Origin: Sphingobacteriia bacterium
Lineage (GTDB): Bacteria; Bacteroidota; Bacteroidia; Chitinophagales; Chitinophagaceae
Assembly: GCA_947452295.1 (NCBI GenBank)
Contig: CANGCK010000006.1
Location: 26,454 to 90,453 of the forward strand
Length of the DNA stretch: 64,000 bases
Direction of reading: 5' to 3'
Positions 54,317 through 63,201 of this stretch are shown piece by piece; position 1 is the first letter of the stretch; every line of letters begins with the position of its first letter. The notes beneath the pieces are model-generated. The model worked only from the letters and a program-made list of their open reading frames with translations, was not told the DNA's origin and made no database searches. A program made the translations under genes and the position numbers.

Positions 54317-55117
54317 ATGGGAAGAGTAATTGGAGTAGCCAATCAGAAGGGAGGAGTGGGAAAAACCACCACTGCAATAAATGTAGCCGCTAGTTTGGCT
54401 GTACTTGAATTTAAGACATTATTGGTAGACGCCGATCCCCAGGCAAACAGTACAACTGGTGTAGGTTTTGACCTGCATAACATTACCAATAGTTTATACG
54501 ACTGTATGGTGAATAATGTTACAGCCGAAGAGGTTATTCTTAAAAGCGAGATCCCTAATTTAGATGTAATGCCTTCACATATAGATTTAGTGGGTGCAGA
54601 GCTAGAAATGATTAGCTATCCTAACAGGGAAAATGTAATGAAAAACATATTAGACCCTGTTAAAGATAAATATGATTTTATCATTATCGATTGTTCGCCA
54701 TCATTAGGTTTAATTACAGTGAATTCGCTGGTGGCATCTGATAGTGTTATGATACCTGTACAATGTGAATTTTTTGCATTAGAAGGATTGGGTAAACTAT
54801 TAAATACCATTAAAATTGTACAAAGCAGATTAAACCCTGAATTGCAAATTGAAGGAATTTTAATGACCATGTATGATGGCCGTTTAAGATTGTGCAATCA
54901 GGTAGTTAGCGAGGTAAGAAGGCATTTTGATGAGATGGTTTTTGATACCATTGTTCATAGAAATACCCGTTTAAGTGAAGCACCTAGTGTGGGTAAACCT
55001 GTAATACTTTTTGATGCGGAAAGCAAGGGAACAGTGAATTATTTAAACCTTACGAAGGAAATTTTACAGAAAAACGGAATGACTAAAATATCTAACGAAG
55101 AGCGAATAATTGAGTAA
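54317..55117 (+). CDS. parA: Chromosome partitioning ATPase ParA (Soj)
   Basis: A 266-aa Walker-type ATPase for chromosome segregation. The deviant Walker A motif KGGVGKTTTA (about 10-19), switch LVDADPQAN (about 38-46) and DFIIIDCSPSLGLI (Walker B, near 115) are present. It has the length of chromosomal Soj. parB follows after 3 nt, and a DUF5683 gene overlaps parB, so the three form one transcript. A strong promoter lies upstream. No parS-like 16-mer was noticed nearby. Confidence 0.97.
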   Translation: MGRVIGVANQKGGVGKTTTAINVAASLAVLEFKTLLVDADPQANSTTGVGFDLHNITNSLYDCMVNNVTAEEVILKSEIPNLDVMPSHIDLVGAELEMISYPNRENVMKNILDPVKDKYDFIIIDCSPSLGLITVNSLVASDSVMIPVQCEFFALEGLGKLLNTIKIVQSRLNPELQIEGILMTMYDGRLRLCNQVVSEVRRHFDEMVFDTIVHRNTRLSEAPSVGKPVILFDAESKGTVNYLNLTKEILQKNGMTKISNEERIIE

Positions 55118-55120
55118 TTT

Positions 55121-56065
55121 ATGAGTACATCGAAGCAAAATAACAACCCTAAGCAAGGTAAAGAGATGATTGGAAAGGGATTGCGTTCCCTTCTTCAAAA
55201 TATAGATGCAGATTTAAAAACAAAAGATGGGGGACTTAAAACAGAGGTGGTAGATAAGGTTACCACTACTAGTAGAATCCCGTTGAGCGATATACAAGTA
55301 AACCCCAAACAACCAAGGAGAGATTTTGATGAAAAGGCTTTACAAGAATTGTCTATTTCCATCAAATTACATGATATTATTCAGCCATTAACAGTAAGTA
55401 GACTTCCATCTGGTAAATACCAATTAATTGCCGGAGAGAGAAGATTCAGGGCATCGAAATTAGCTGGGTTGGTAGATGTACCTGCCTATGTAAGACAAGC
55501 GAATGACCAACAGCTATTGGAGTTGGCTTTATTGGAAAATATTCAGCGTGAGAACTTAAATGCTATTGAAACAGCATTGAGCTTTAAACGAATGATGGAG
55601 GAGCTGAATTATACCCAAGAACAAGTTGCAGAGCGCATGGGTAAAGAAAGAAGTACTGTTACCAATTATATACGATTACTAAAACTGCCCCCAGATATAT
55701 TATCGGCCGTTAGAAACAATACCTTATCGATGGGGCATGCAAGAGCCTTGGTTAATATAGATACTGTAGATAAGCAATTGTATGTATTTAAAGAGATTCA
55801 GCAACGTGAACTTAGTGTTAGACAGACAGAAGAATTAGTAAGAAAATTGTATAAATCCGATAAGCAAGGTGCAGGTAGTTCAACTGCAGTAAAATCAGAT
55901 TTACCTCCTGCATACCAAAAAGTAGAAAAACAACTAGCTACTCATTTTGGCACTAAAATAAAAATGACACATAACAAAAAAGGGTACGGGAGTATTAATA
56001 TAGAATACTATTCATTGGATGAGTTGAATAAAATATTGGATTTAATGAATGTAACGGTGAGCTAA
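55121..56065 (+). CDS. parB: Chromosome partitioning protein ParB (Spo0J)
   Basis: A 314-aa DNA-binding CTPase-family protein that loads at parS sites. The N-terminal region has IGKGLRSLLQ; the ParB/Srx domain (about 55-145) has VNPKQPRRDFDEKALQELSISIK and the GERRFRA motif; a helix-turn-helix (about 150-205) has TQEQVAERMGKERSTVTNYIRLL; and the C-terminus (about 255-314) is the dimerisation region. Its stop overlaps the next gene by 1 nt (TAATG). Confidence 0.97.
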   Translation: MSTSKQNNNPKQGKEMIGKGLRSLLQNIDADLKTKDGGLKTEVVDKVTTTSRIPLSDIQVNPKQPRRDFDEKALQELSISIKLHDIIQPLTVSRLPSGKYQLIAGERRFRASKLAGLVDVPAYVRQANDQQLLELALLENIQRENLNAIETALSFKRMMEELNYTQEQVAERMGKERSTVTNYIRLLKLPPDILSAVRNNTLSMGHARALVNIDTVDKQLYVFKEIQQRELSVRQTEELVRKLYKSDKQGAGSSTAVKSDLPPAYQKVEKQLATHFGTKIKMTHNKKGYGSINIEYYSLDELNKILDLMNVTVS

Positions 56066-56748
56066 TGCAACGGAATTTAAAGACACTTTTAGTATTGATT
56101 TTATTGTACAACAGTGGAATACATTCATTATTAGCACAAAATACAGGAAATGAAAAGTTGACAACCGACAGTTCTGTAATTCCAACAAACAAACAAGTTA
56201 AGTTGGCCAATTCTGGATTGAATAAACAACAAAAAGATTCAATTTGGCTGGCCAATCATATCCCTCAAAAAGCTACCAGAAGATCTGCCTTAATTCCCGG
56301 ATGGGGCCAAGCTTACAATAGAGAATATTGGAAAATACCGCTAGCGTATGGCGTTATTGCTATTCCAACCGTTGCCTATTTATACAACAACAGTTATTAT
56401 AAAAAAACAAAGTTTGCATTCGAAGCAAGATTTAAAGCACAGCGAGGAGATAGTAGCGATATTGCAGCTATAGATCCAGAATTAACCAGTTTAAGCATTA
56501 GTTCATTACAGAACTATAGAAATACCTTTAGAAGAAACAGAGACTATTCGATTTTATGGTTTGTATTAGCATGGGGATTGCAAGTAGTTGATGCCACCGT
56601 TTTTGGCCATTTAAAGCATTTTAATGTGAGCAACGACTTAAGTCTTCAAATTCATCCTCAAATTAATGCATTTACTAAAAGTCCGGTTTTAACAATGAGT
56701 TTCAGTTTAAAAGATCCTGCCAGAAAACCCAAAAATATAGGTAGATAG
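56065..56748 (+). CDS. DUF5683 domain membrane protein
   Basis: A 227-aa protein with an N-terminal signal or helix (about 5-22, ending LLAQ) and a DUF5683-like region: SALIPGWGQAYNREYWKIPLAYGVIAIPTVAYLYNNS (about 75-112) and a second hydrophobic segment (ILWFVLAWGLQVVDATVFGHLKHF, about 155-180). The function is unknown. Its start overlaps the parB stop, so it is translationally coupled to the segregation operon. The same gene order (parA, parB, DUF5683, dapB) is common in Bacteroidota as far as I recall. Confidence 0.85.
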   Translation: MQRNLKTLLVLILLYNSGIHSLLAQNTGNEKLTTDSSVIPTNKQVKLANSGLNKQQKDSIWLANHIPQKATRRSALIPGWGQAYNREYWKIPLAYGVIAIPTVAYLYNNSYYKKTKFAFEARFKAQRGDSSDIAAIDPELTSLSISSLQNYRNTFRRNRDYSILWFVLAWGLQVVDATVFGHLKHFNVSNDLSLQIHPQINAFTKSPVLTMSFSLKDPARKPKNIGR

Positions 56749-56864
56749 CCGGGGAATGCAGTGTCTTTGTTGGAGGAATGTTTGAAAAATATCCATGGCA
56801 CAGTTAGCAGCGATTTTATTTTTTAATTTATTTTTAAATTTTTATTGTATAATTTTTACGTTTT

Positions 56865-57584
56865 ATGAGAATTGCATTAATTGGGTATGGTAAGATGGGC
56901 AAAGCCATTGAATCGATTGCGGTTGAAAAAGGGCATGAAATTGTGTTAAAAATAGACATCAATAACGTGCATGAATTTACTGCAGAAAATGTTCGTCAAG
57001 CCGATGTTGCCATTGAGTTTACTGGCCCGCACAGTGCGGTTGACAATATCAAAAAATGTATTGAATGTGGCATACCAGTTGTTAGTGGATCTACCGGATG
57101 GCTTAGTGAGTGGGAAAATGTTAAAGCATTTTGCGAATTGTACCAAGGTACTTTGGTGTATGCCAGCAATTACAGCATTGGAGTTAATTTGTTTTTTGAG
57201 GTTAACAAGCATTTGGCAGCGTTGATGAACAATTATGGGGAATACGATGTTTCGATGAAAGAAATCCACCACACCGAAAAAAAAGATGCACCCAGTGGAA
57301 CAGCTATTACATTAGCAGAACAGGTATTAGAAAGGATCAACAGAAAATCAGGATGGATTAATAAGGGTTCAATAGAAGGCAGTGAAGAATTGAGCATTAT
57401 TTCTGAAAGAGTGGACCCTGCACCTGGCACGCATCATGTTAAATATAATTCGGCAATAGATGATATAGAGATTATTCATACAGCGCACAACAGAATTGGA
57501 TTTGCGGGAGGTGCTGTAAAAGCTGCAGAATATGCGCATACGCATAAAGGCATATTTGGCATGAAAGAAGTATTAGGACTATAA
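56865..57584 (+). CDS. dapB: 4-Hydroxy-tetrahydrodipicolinate reductase
   Basis: A 239-aa NAD(P)H-dependent enzyme of the diaminopimelate/lysine pathway. The Rossmann start is IALIGYGKMGKAIE; the substrate loop HHTEKKDAPSGTA (about 140-152) carries the catalytic His and Lys; a VKYNSAIDDIEIIHTAHNR segment follows. Length is slightly shorter than E. coli DapB, as is usual in this phylum. It is 116 nt after the DUF5683 gene and could share its transcript or have its own promoter. rrf2 follows after 31 nt. Confidence 0.96.
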   Translation: MRIALIGYGKMGKAIESIAVEKGHEIVLKIDINNVHEFTAENVRQADVAIEFTGPHSAVDNIKKCIECGIPVVSGSTGWLSEWENVKAFCELYQGTLVYASNYSIGVNLFFEVNKHLAALMNNYGEYDVSMKEIHHTEKKDAPSGTAITLAEQVLERINRKSGWINKGSIEGSEELSIISERVDPAPGTHHVKYNSAIDDIEIIHTAHNRIGFAGGAVKAAEYAHTHKGIFGMKEVLGL

Positions 57585-57615
57585 ATTTCAAAAAAAATTA
57601 CATAATTAAGTTGTT

Positions 57616-58026
57616 ATGTTAGCAAAGAAAACGCAATATGCCTTAAAAGCACTTACATATATGGCAGAGTTGCATCAAACTGGACCTATTTTAATAGCAG
57701 ATATTGCTGAAAAGAAAAAAATTCCTATAAAATTTTTGGAATCTATTTTATTAGAATTAAAAAAAGCAGGGATTTTAAATAGTAAAAAAGGGAAAGGCGG
57801 GGGTTATTTTTTTGAACAAGAACCGGCAACAGTGAAATTAGCTACCATCATGAGATTAATAGAAGGGCCTATTGCACTCCTACCTTGCGTTAGTTTAAAT
57901 TTTTATAAAAAATGTGCGGATTGTAATGAGAAGAAATGCGGTTTAAACAAAATTATGATTGAAGTAAGAGATAGTACTTTAAAAGTTTTAGAAAACCGAA
58001 CAATACAAGACTTAGTTGACAATTAA
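57616..58026 (+). CDS. Rrf2-family transcriptional regulator
   Basis: A 136-aa winged-helix regulator. The N-terminal MLAKKTQYALKALTYMAEL and the middle IADIAEKKKIPIKFLESILLELKKAGILNSKKGKGGGY are the Rrf2 signature. A C-terminal Cys group (C-x8-C-x2-C-x4-C, in CVSLNFYKKCADCNEKKC) suggests an Fe-S or metal sensor, as in IscR and related proteins, though the spacing differs. It follows dapB by 31 nt. Target genes are unknown. Confidence 0.92.
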   Translation: MLAKKTQYALKALTYMAELHQTGPILIADIAEKKKIPIKFLESILLELKKAGILNSKKGKGGGYFFEQEPATVKLATIMRLIEGPIALLPCVSLNFYKKCADCNEKKCGLNKIMIEVRDSTLKVLENRTIQDLVDN

Positions 58027-58118
58027 AACACCTCCAATAACTATGAAATAAGCCATAACATTAGTTTTTCAAGCTACCTGAATATGAGCAAGTTTCATAA
58101 GACCCAAAAAACAAACAC

Positions 58119-58856
58119 ATGAAAAAACTAATGGTATTCCTAGTTTGTATTCCCTTTTTAGCGCAATCACAGCGTTTGATAGGCGGTAAAAACATTATTA
58201 AATGGAATGTTGCATCGATGGCATTTAAAAATTACAATTTTACTTTTGAACGGCATGTTTTTAAAAACATATCGTTTTCATTGAGTTATAGAAAAATGAA
58301 CAAGGGGTCATTGCCATTTCAGGATTTGGTGATTGGCAAAAAAGTAAGTGACGACATTGACTTTTCTAAATTTGAAATGGGCAATACTGCAATTACTCCT
58401 GAAGCAAGAATTTATTTAGGACTAAGAAAGATGCGGGGATTTTATGTTGCCCCATACTTCAGGTTTGCCACTTTTGATGTAACCATGCCAATGAGGTATA
58501 CAATAAACAAAGGCACATCATTGGCTGCCACTAAAGAAGTTATATTGAATGGAAAGGTAACATCTGCTAGTCCTGGTGTTATGATTGGATACCAGGTACA
58601 TATTGCCACCAAAGTTGTGCTAGATTTTCAAATCATTGGTGGTCATTATGGTAAAAGTAGCGGGGATCTTAGTTTTACCACTGCTACTCCGCTAAGTACA
58701 CTAGAGCAAGATGCGCTTAGGGCAAATTTAACTGGACTAAGAACTACACCATTAAAGTTCACTACTACTGTAAATGCCAATGGCGCACAAATTAAGAGTG
58801 ATGGACCCTGGGCTGGTATAAGAGGAATTAACCTTGGTATAGGTATCCGCTTTTAA
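58119..58856 (+). CDS. Outer membrane protein (DUF3575-like)
   Basis: A 245-aa exported protein. The signal peptide (MKKLMVFLVCIPFLAQSQ) is followed by a barrel-like domain with alternating strands: NVASMAFKNYNFTFERHVFKNISFSLSYR near 30, RIYLGLRKMRGFYVAPYFR near 95 and the C-terminal GIRGINLGIGIRF. It resembles DUF3575-type porin-like proteins of Bacteroidota. Function unknown. Its last 4 nt overlap the stop of the convergent threonine dehydrogenase gene. Confidence 0.75.
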   Translation: MKKLMVFLVCIPFLAQSQRLIGGKNIIKWNVASMAFKNYNFTFERHVFKNISFSLSYRKMNKGSLPFQDLVIGKKVSDDIDFSKFEMGNTAITPEARIYLGLRKMRGFYVAPYFRFATFDVTMPMRYTINKGTSLAATKEVILNGKVTSASPGVMIGYQVHIATKVVLDFQIIGGHYGKSSGDLSFTTATPLSTLEQDALRANLTGLRTTPLKFTTTVNANGAQIKSDGPWAGIRGINLGIGIRF

Positions 58857-59809
58857 GGAGCCAGATTGGTTAACATATCTGTTGTCATTTTAAATAAATC
58901 GTATTGGGGCTTCCAGCCCCAATCGTTTTTTGCATAGGTATCATCAATGCTTTGAGGCCAACTGTTGGCAATTTCTTGGCGGTAATCGGGCTTATAATTA
59001 ATTGAAAAATCGGGAATATGAGCTTGAATACTGGCTGCAATTTCTTTAGGAGAGAAGCTCATGCCGGCAACATTGTAAGAAGTGCGAACTGTTATTTGGC
59101 TAGCAGGCGCATGCATTAGTTCAAGTGTAGCCCTAATAGCATCGGGCATATACATCATTGGCAAATAGGTATCTTCAGACAAAAAACAATTGTACTTTTT
59201 ATGTTCAATGGCTTCGGTATAAATTTCAACAGCATAATCTGTAGTACCGCCCCCAGGTGCCGATTTATAACTAATTAACCCCGGATAACGAATGCTTCTC
59301 ACATCAACTCCAAAACGTTGGTGATAATAATTGCACCAAAACTCCCCGGCATATTTACTGATACCATATACAGTAGTAGGTTCAATCACCGTTTTTTGTG
59401 GGCAATTCATTTTAGGCGAAGTTGGCCCAAATACAGCAATACTGCTAGGCCAATATACTTTATGTAATTTTTCTTCTCGAGCAATATCTAATACATTTAA
59501 TAGCCCCTGCATATTCAAGTGCCAGGCAAGATTGGGATTTTTTTCACCAGTAGCCGATAAAATTGCAGCCAATAAATAAATCTGCGTAATATTCTGACGA
59601 ATAACTTGCACATGCAACATTTCCTTATTCATCACATCTAAACTCACATAAGGACCAGAGCCTTTTAGCAATGGATTTTCTTCTCTTAAATCAGACGCCA
59701 CTACATTATTATTTCCATATTGTTTACGTAATGCTAAGGTTAATTCAACTCCTATTTGTCCAGATGCACCTATAACTAATATTTTATCTTTTCTGTTTGG
59801 CATAATCAC
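58853..59809 (-). CDS. L-threonine 3-dehydrogenase, epimerase type
   Basis: A 318-aa short-chain dehydrogenase/epimerase-fold enzyme that oxidises threonine to 2-amino-3-ketobutyrate. Signatures: the NAD loop GASGQIG (about 14-20), the WPSSIAVFG segment near 120, the Y-x3-K catalytic pair (VYGISKYAG, near 148-156), GVDVRSIRYPGLISYK, PGGGTTDYAVEIY, and SWPQSIDDTYAKNDWGWKP near 290. The pattern is specific for the bacteroidal type of TDH. It supplies 2-amino-3-ketobutyrate for glycine and links to gcvP. The start may be MPNRKDK at 59803 instead. Confidence 0.93.
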   Translation of the reverse strand: MIMPNRKDKILVIGASGQIGVELTLALRKQYGNNNVVASDLREENPLLKGSGPYVSLDVMNKEMLHVQVIRQNITQIYLLAAILSATGEKNPNLAWHLNMQGLLNVLDIAREEKLHKVYWPSSIAVFGPTSPKMNCPQKTVIEPTTVYGISKYAGEFWCNYYHQRFGVDVRSIRYPGLISYKSAPGGGTTDYAVEIYTEAIEHKKYNCFLSEDTYLPMMYMPDAIRATLELMHAPASQITVRTSYNVAGMSFSPKEIAASIQAHIPDFSINYKPDYRQEIANSWPQSIDDTYAKNDWGWKPQYDLFKMTTDMLTNLAP

Positions 59810-59920
59810 ACATTTATATTACAAAGAAACAAAAAAACAAGTGATGATGATTAATAATTGAAGAATGGAAAATGGTAGCATAAAATGGCTATTTTTGATA
59901 ATAGTTGATGAGTTTTGACT

Positions 59921-59952
59921 TTTGAACTTGTTCTTTTTAATTTTTACTTTTG
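59921..59952 (+). promoter_or_regulatory. kdsA promoter (TTTG-N20-TACTTTTG)
   Basis: TTTG (59921-59924) and TACTTTTG (59945-59952) are separated by 20 nt and lie 18 nt upstream of the kdsA ATG. This is an exact consensus match, although the local TTTTGAA repeats could produce it by chance. Confidence 0.5.
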
Positions 59953-59970
59953 AATTGTTAATTTTCACTT

Positions 59971-60807
59971 ATGTTACCTGCTTATTTAGAAGATTTATTT
60001 AATGCACAATCATACAATCCTGATGCTTTTTTTTTAATTGCTGGTCCTTGCGTTGTTGAGAGTGAAGAAATAGTAATGGAAATAGCCGATACGGTTTCAG
60101 CCGTATGTAAACGATTAGAGATTCCTTATGTATTTAAAGCTAGTTACAGAAAGGCCAACAGAACAAGTGCCAGCTCATTTACAGGTATTGGAGATGATAA
60201 TGGATTGTCATTAATTAAAAAAGTGGGGCTTACTTATGGGTTACCTACAACATCGGATATTCATGCGCACGAGGAAGCTGCAATGGCTGCGCCATATATA
60301 GATATTTTACAAATTCCGGCATTTTTATGTAGGCAGACAGATTTATTGGTAGCAGCTGCTGCAACCAATAAAATTGTAAACGTAAAAAAAGGGCAGTTTT
60401 TAAGTGGTGAATCGATGCGTTTTGCAGTTGATAAAATTCAAAAAGCAGGCAATAATAAAGTAATGCTTACCGAGAGGGGTAATACATTTGGCTATCAGGA
60501 TTTAATTGTAGATTATAGAAATATTCCTACGATGGCGGAACATGGAGTACCTGTGATAATGGATTGTACGCATTCACTTCAACAGCCTAATCAAACAAGT
60601 GGTATAACCGGAGGTAACCCACAAATGATTGGAACAATAGCCAAAGCAGCTATAGCAACCGGTGCAAATGGATTATTTATTGAAACACATCCTAACCCAT
60701 CTATTGCAAAAAGTGATGGTGCCAATATGTTGCCTTTGCATTTGTTACCAGCTTTGTTAGAAAAATTAGTGCACCTAAGAACAGCCGTAGTAAAACACGC
60801 ATTATAA
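59971..60807 (+). CDS. kdsA: 3-Deoxy-8-phosphooctulonate synthase
   Basis: A 278-aa enzyme that condenses phosphoenolpyruvate and arabinose 5-phosphate for Kdo of lipopolysaccharide. Signatures: LIAGPCVVESEE at residues 22-33, FKASYRKANRTSASSFTGIG near 55-74, TTSDIHAHEEAA near 95, DILQIPAFLCRQTDLLVAAA near 115-134, and GANGLFIETHPNPSIAKSDGANML near 230-253. Length matches the family. It sits 4 nt before the amino-acid permease gene with its own promoter. Confidence 0.97.
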   Translation: MLPAYLEDLFNAQSYNPDAFFLIAGPCVVESEEIVMEIADTVSAVCKRLEIPYVFKASYRKANRTSASSFTGIGDDNGLSLIKKVGLTYGLPTTSDIHAHEEAAMAAPYIDILQIPAFLCRQTDLLVAAAATNKIVNVKKGQFLSGESMRFAVDKIQKAGNNKVMLTERGNTFGYQDLIVDYRNIPTMAEHGVPVIMDCTHSLQQPNQTSGITGGNPQMIGTIAKAAIATGANGLFIETHPNPSIAKSDGANMLPLHLLPALLEKLVHLRTAVVKHAL

Positions 60808-60811
60808 CTGT

Positions 60812-62119
60812 ATGACTTCAAAAAGGCATCTATCGGTTTATACAGCAATGGCCTTGGTTATAGCGAATATGATTGGCAGCGGGGTATATACTAGTTTGGG
60901 ATTTCAACTGGTAAGTTTTCAAAACAGCTTTACCATTTTAATGCTATGGACAGTTGGTGGAATAATAGCATTATGTGGCGCATTGGTATATGCTGAATTA
61001 GCAGTAGCCCTTCCTAATAATGGAGGTGAAATGAATTTTTTAAGCAGATTATATGGCCCATTGTATGGATTTCTGGCGGGATGGATTTCTACATTGGCAG
61101 GATTTGCTGCACCCGTTGCATTAGTATGTCTTGCAATAGGCAATTATGCCCAAGGATTTTTTCCGCAAACACCTCCTGTAATTATTGCCACCATTATTCT
61201 TTCAATTTTAACTGTACTTCATGCAGGGAAAAGCAAAGTAAGCAGCTTATTTCAACAATATGCTACTTTATTAAACATACTTATTGTATTATTCATTGTA
61301 GCTTCTTCATTTTTGTTAACTACACAGCCCTACCCTGTATTGACACTAAATAAAACAGTTGTAAAAGACATTACAGGATCAGGAGAATTTGCAGTGAATT
61401 TATATTGGGTATTATATGCGTATACCGGATGGAATGCTGCAGCGTATATAGCCGGAGAAATTAAAAAGCCGGAAAAGAATTTACCCATTGCATTACTTGT
61501 AGGTACATTATTAGTTACAGCACTGTATTTAATGCTGAATTATGCTTTTATGTTAGCCGCACCCATTCATGCATTAAAGGGAAATATTAATGTGGGTTTT
61601 ATTGCTGCGGATTATTTATTTGGCAAAAAGGGTGCACTAATAATGAGTATATGTATTTGTATTACACTGATAAGTAGTGCTAGTTCTATGACATTTTCTG
61701 GCCCAAGGGTTACAGCTACAGTTGGAGCAGAATTGAATGCGTTAAAAAAGTTGGCAAAAACCAATAAGCATGGGATACCCTATTATGCTGTTTATACGCA
61801 AAGCGCACTTGCACTAATGTTGATATGGGTTAACAAACTTCAATTTGTTATCGACTTAGTTGGATTTTTAACAAGCATCTGCACATCAATGGCAGTAGCC
61901 GGGATATTTATTGTACGAAAAAAAATGCCCAATAAAATACAAGGCTACAAAACACCATTCTACCCTATTGTGCCCATCATTTTTTTAGTAATCAATGCAT
62001 GGATTATCTATTTTGGGATTTCGTTGCGACCTTTAGTAACATTATATGGTTTAGGCATTATTCTACTGGGAATAGCGATTTGGAAACTCAGCGAAAAGAA
62101 CACTACAGCTACTTTATAA
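60812..62119 (+). CDS. APC-family amino acid permease
   Basis: A 435-aa membrane transporter with about 12 helices. The first helix carries VIANMIGSGVYTSLG, the unwound GSG motif of the APC superfamily; NLYWVLYAYTGWNAAAYIAGEIKKPEKNLPIA near 195-225 is the typical helix 6 segment. It probably imports or exchanges an amino acid; the substrate is unknown. It is 4 nt downstream of kdsA, so the two are likely co-transcribed though unrelated in pathway. Confidence 0.93.
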   Translation: MTSKRHLSVYTAMALVIANMIGSGVYTSLGFQLVSFQNSFTILMLWTVGGIIALCGALVYAELAVALPNNGGEMNFLSRLYGPLYGFLAGWISTLAGFAAPVALVCLAIGNYAQGFFPQTPPVIIATIILSILTVLHAGKSKVSSLFQQYATLLNILIVLFIVASSFLLTTQPYPVLTLNKTVVKDITGSGEFAVNLYWVLYAYTGWNAAAYIAGEIKKPEKNLPIALLVGTLLVTALYLMLNYAFMLAAPIHALKGNINVGFIAADYLFGKKGALIMSICICITLISSASSMTFSGPRVTATVGAELNALKKLAKTNKHGIPYYAVYTQSALALMLIWVNKLQFVIDLVGFLTSICTSMAVAGIFIVRKKMPNKIQGYKTPFYPIVPIIFLVINAWIIYFGISLRPLVTLYGLGIILLGIAIWKLSEKNTTATL

Positions 62120-62271
62120 TTTGTTAATATAATTACAATCTTGTAATTATTACAAAATGATGCATAGTTTAGCATGAATTGATGCTTGAATGATTTGTTC
62201 ATTACCAACAAAAAAAACAAATAAGCTTTAACTATCATTATTGAACAATTAAACTAATTAAAAACATATAT

Positions 62272-63033
62272 ATGAAGAAAATTGCAGCAATCCTTTGTTT
62301 ATTATTCATTGGATTTACGTCAATGCATGCACAAGGATTAAATGATCTACTAAAAAAAGCGAAAACAGCCACTGATAGTACAAAAAAAACGGTGAAGCTG
62401 TCTGATATTTTATCGGGTCCAACAACAAGTAGTTTAAATTCTACAGATATTGGTAACGGATTGAAAGAAGCGTTAACAATAGGTGCACAAAAGGGGGCAA
62501 TGCTTATTTCAAAGCCAGATGGTTTTTTTGCCAATGCAGCTTTAAAAATATTATTACCTCCTGATGCAAAAAAAGTGGAGAACACACTTAGAAATATAGG
62601 AATGGGAAAACAAGTTGATGACGCAATTCTATCTCTGAATAGAGCTGCAGAAGATGCATGTAAAAGTGCAGCACCCATTTTCACTGCTGCCATAAAAGAA
62701 ATGACTTTAACTGACGCAATAGGAATTTTAAAAGGCAATGATTCTGCAGCAACCACTTATTTACAACAGAAAACAAGTGCTTCACTGACTAATGCATTTA
62801 AACCTTCCATTGAAAAATCTTTACAAAAAACAGATGCCACTAAATATTGGAATACACTGATAACTACTTATAATTCATTGAGTTTAAAAAAAATTAATCC
62901 CGACTTAGTGGGTTACGTAACAGAGCAATCACTTAAAGGTATTTATAAACAAATATCTATTGAAGAAAAAGAGATTCGAAAGAATCCGGCTGCAAGAACA
63001 AGTGAGTTGTTAAAAAAAGTATTTCAACGATAA
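62272..63033 (+). CDS. DUF4197 domain secreted protein
   Basis: A 253-aa exported protein. A signal peptide (MKKIAAILCLLFIGFTSMHA) is followed by a DUF4197 domain (about 55-253): GNGLKEALTIGAQKG, then FFANAALKILLPPDAKKVE, ATTYLQQKTSASLTNAFKPSIEKSL and a helical C-terminus. The protein is helical and probably periplasmic; its function is unknown. It is a single gene, followed by a terminator. Confidence 0.88.
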   Translation: MKKIAAILCLLFIGFTSMHAQGLNDLLKKAKTATDSTKKTVKLSDILSGPTTSSLNSTDIGNGLKEALTIGAQKGAMLISKPDGFFANAALKILLPPDAKKVENTLRNIGMGKQVDDAILSLNRAAEDACKSAAPIFTAAIKEMTLTDAIGILKGNDSAATTYLQQKTSASLTNAFKPSIEKSLQKTDATKYWNTLITTYNSLSLKKINPDLVGYVTEQSLKGIYKQISIEEKEIRKNPAARTSELLKKVFQR

Positions 63034-63142
63034 AAAAATTCATACACCTCGTATAATCATGAACAAGGTAAATATGCCTACCAAAATTTGTATGAGATTG
63101 TTTAATGTTTAAATTACAGTGGCCATCCTGGCGTTGTCAAAT

Positions 63143-63182
63143 AAAAAGAGAGACTAATGGTAATTTACTAGTCTCTCTTTTT
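63143..63182. terminator. Bidirectional terminator between DUF4197 and lpd genes
   Basis: A 14-bp stem AAAAAGAGAGACTA/TAGTCTCTCTTTTT with a 12-nt loop. It serves both converging genes. Confidence 0.8.
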
Positions 63183-63201
63183 ATAGAAAAATAAAAAATA
63201 T

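Noticed and set aside
54130..57584. parS site near parAB
   Set aside because: No TGTTNCACGTGAAACA-like palindrome was seen by eye in this stretch; a motif scan of the whole chromosome would be needed.
62238..62756. 172-codon antisense ORF over the DUF4197 gene
   Set aside because: Shadow frame with Phe/Ser/Ala-rich composition; the plus-strand protein has a signal peptide and domain pattern.
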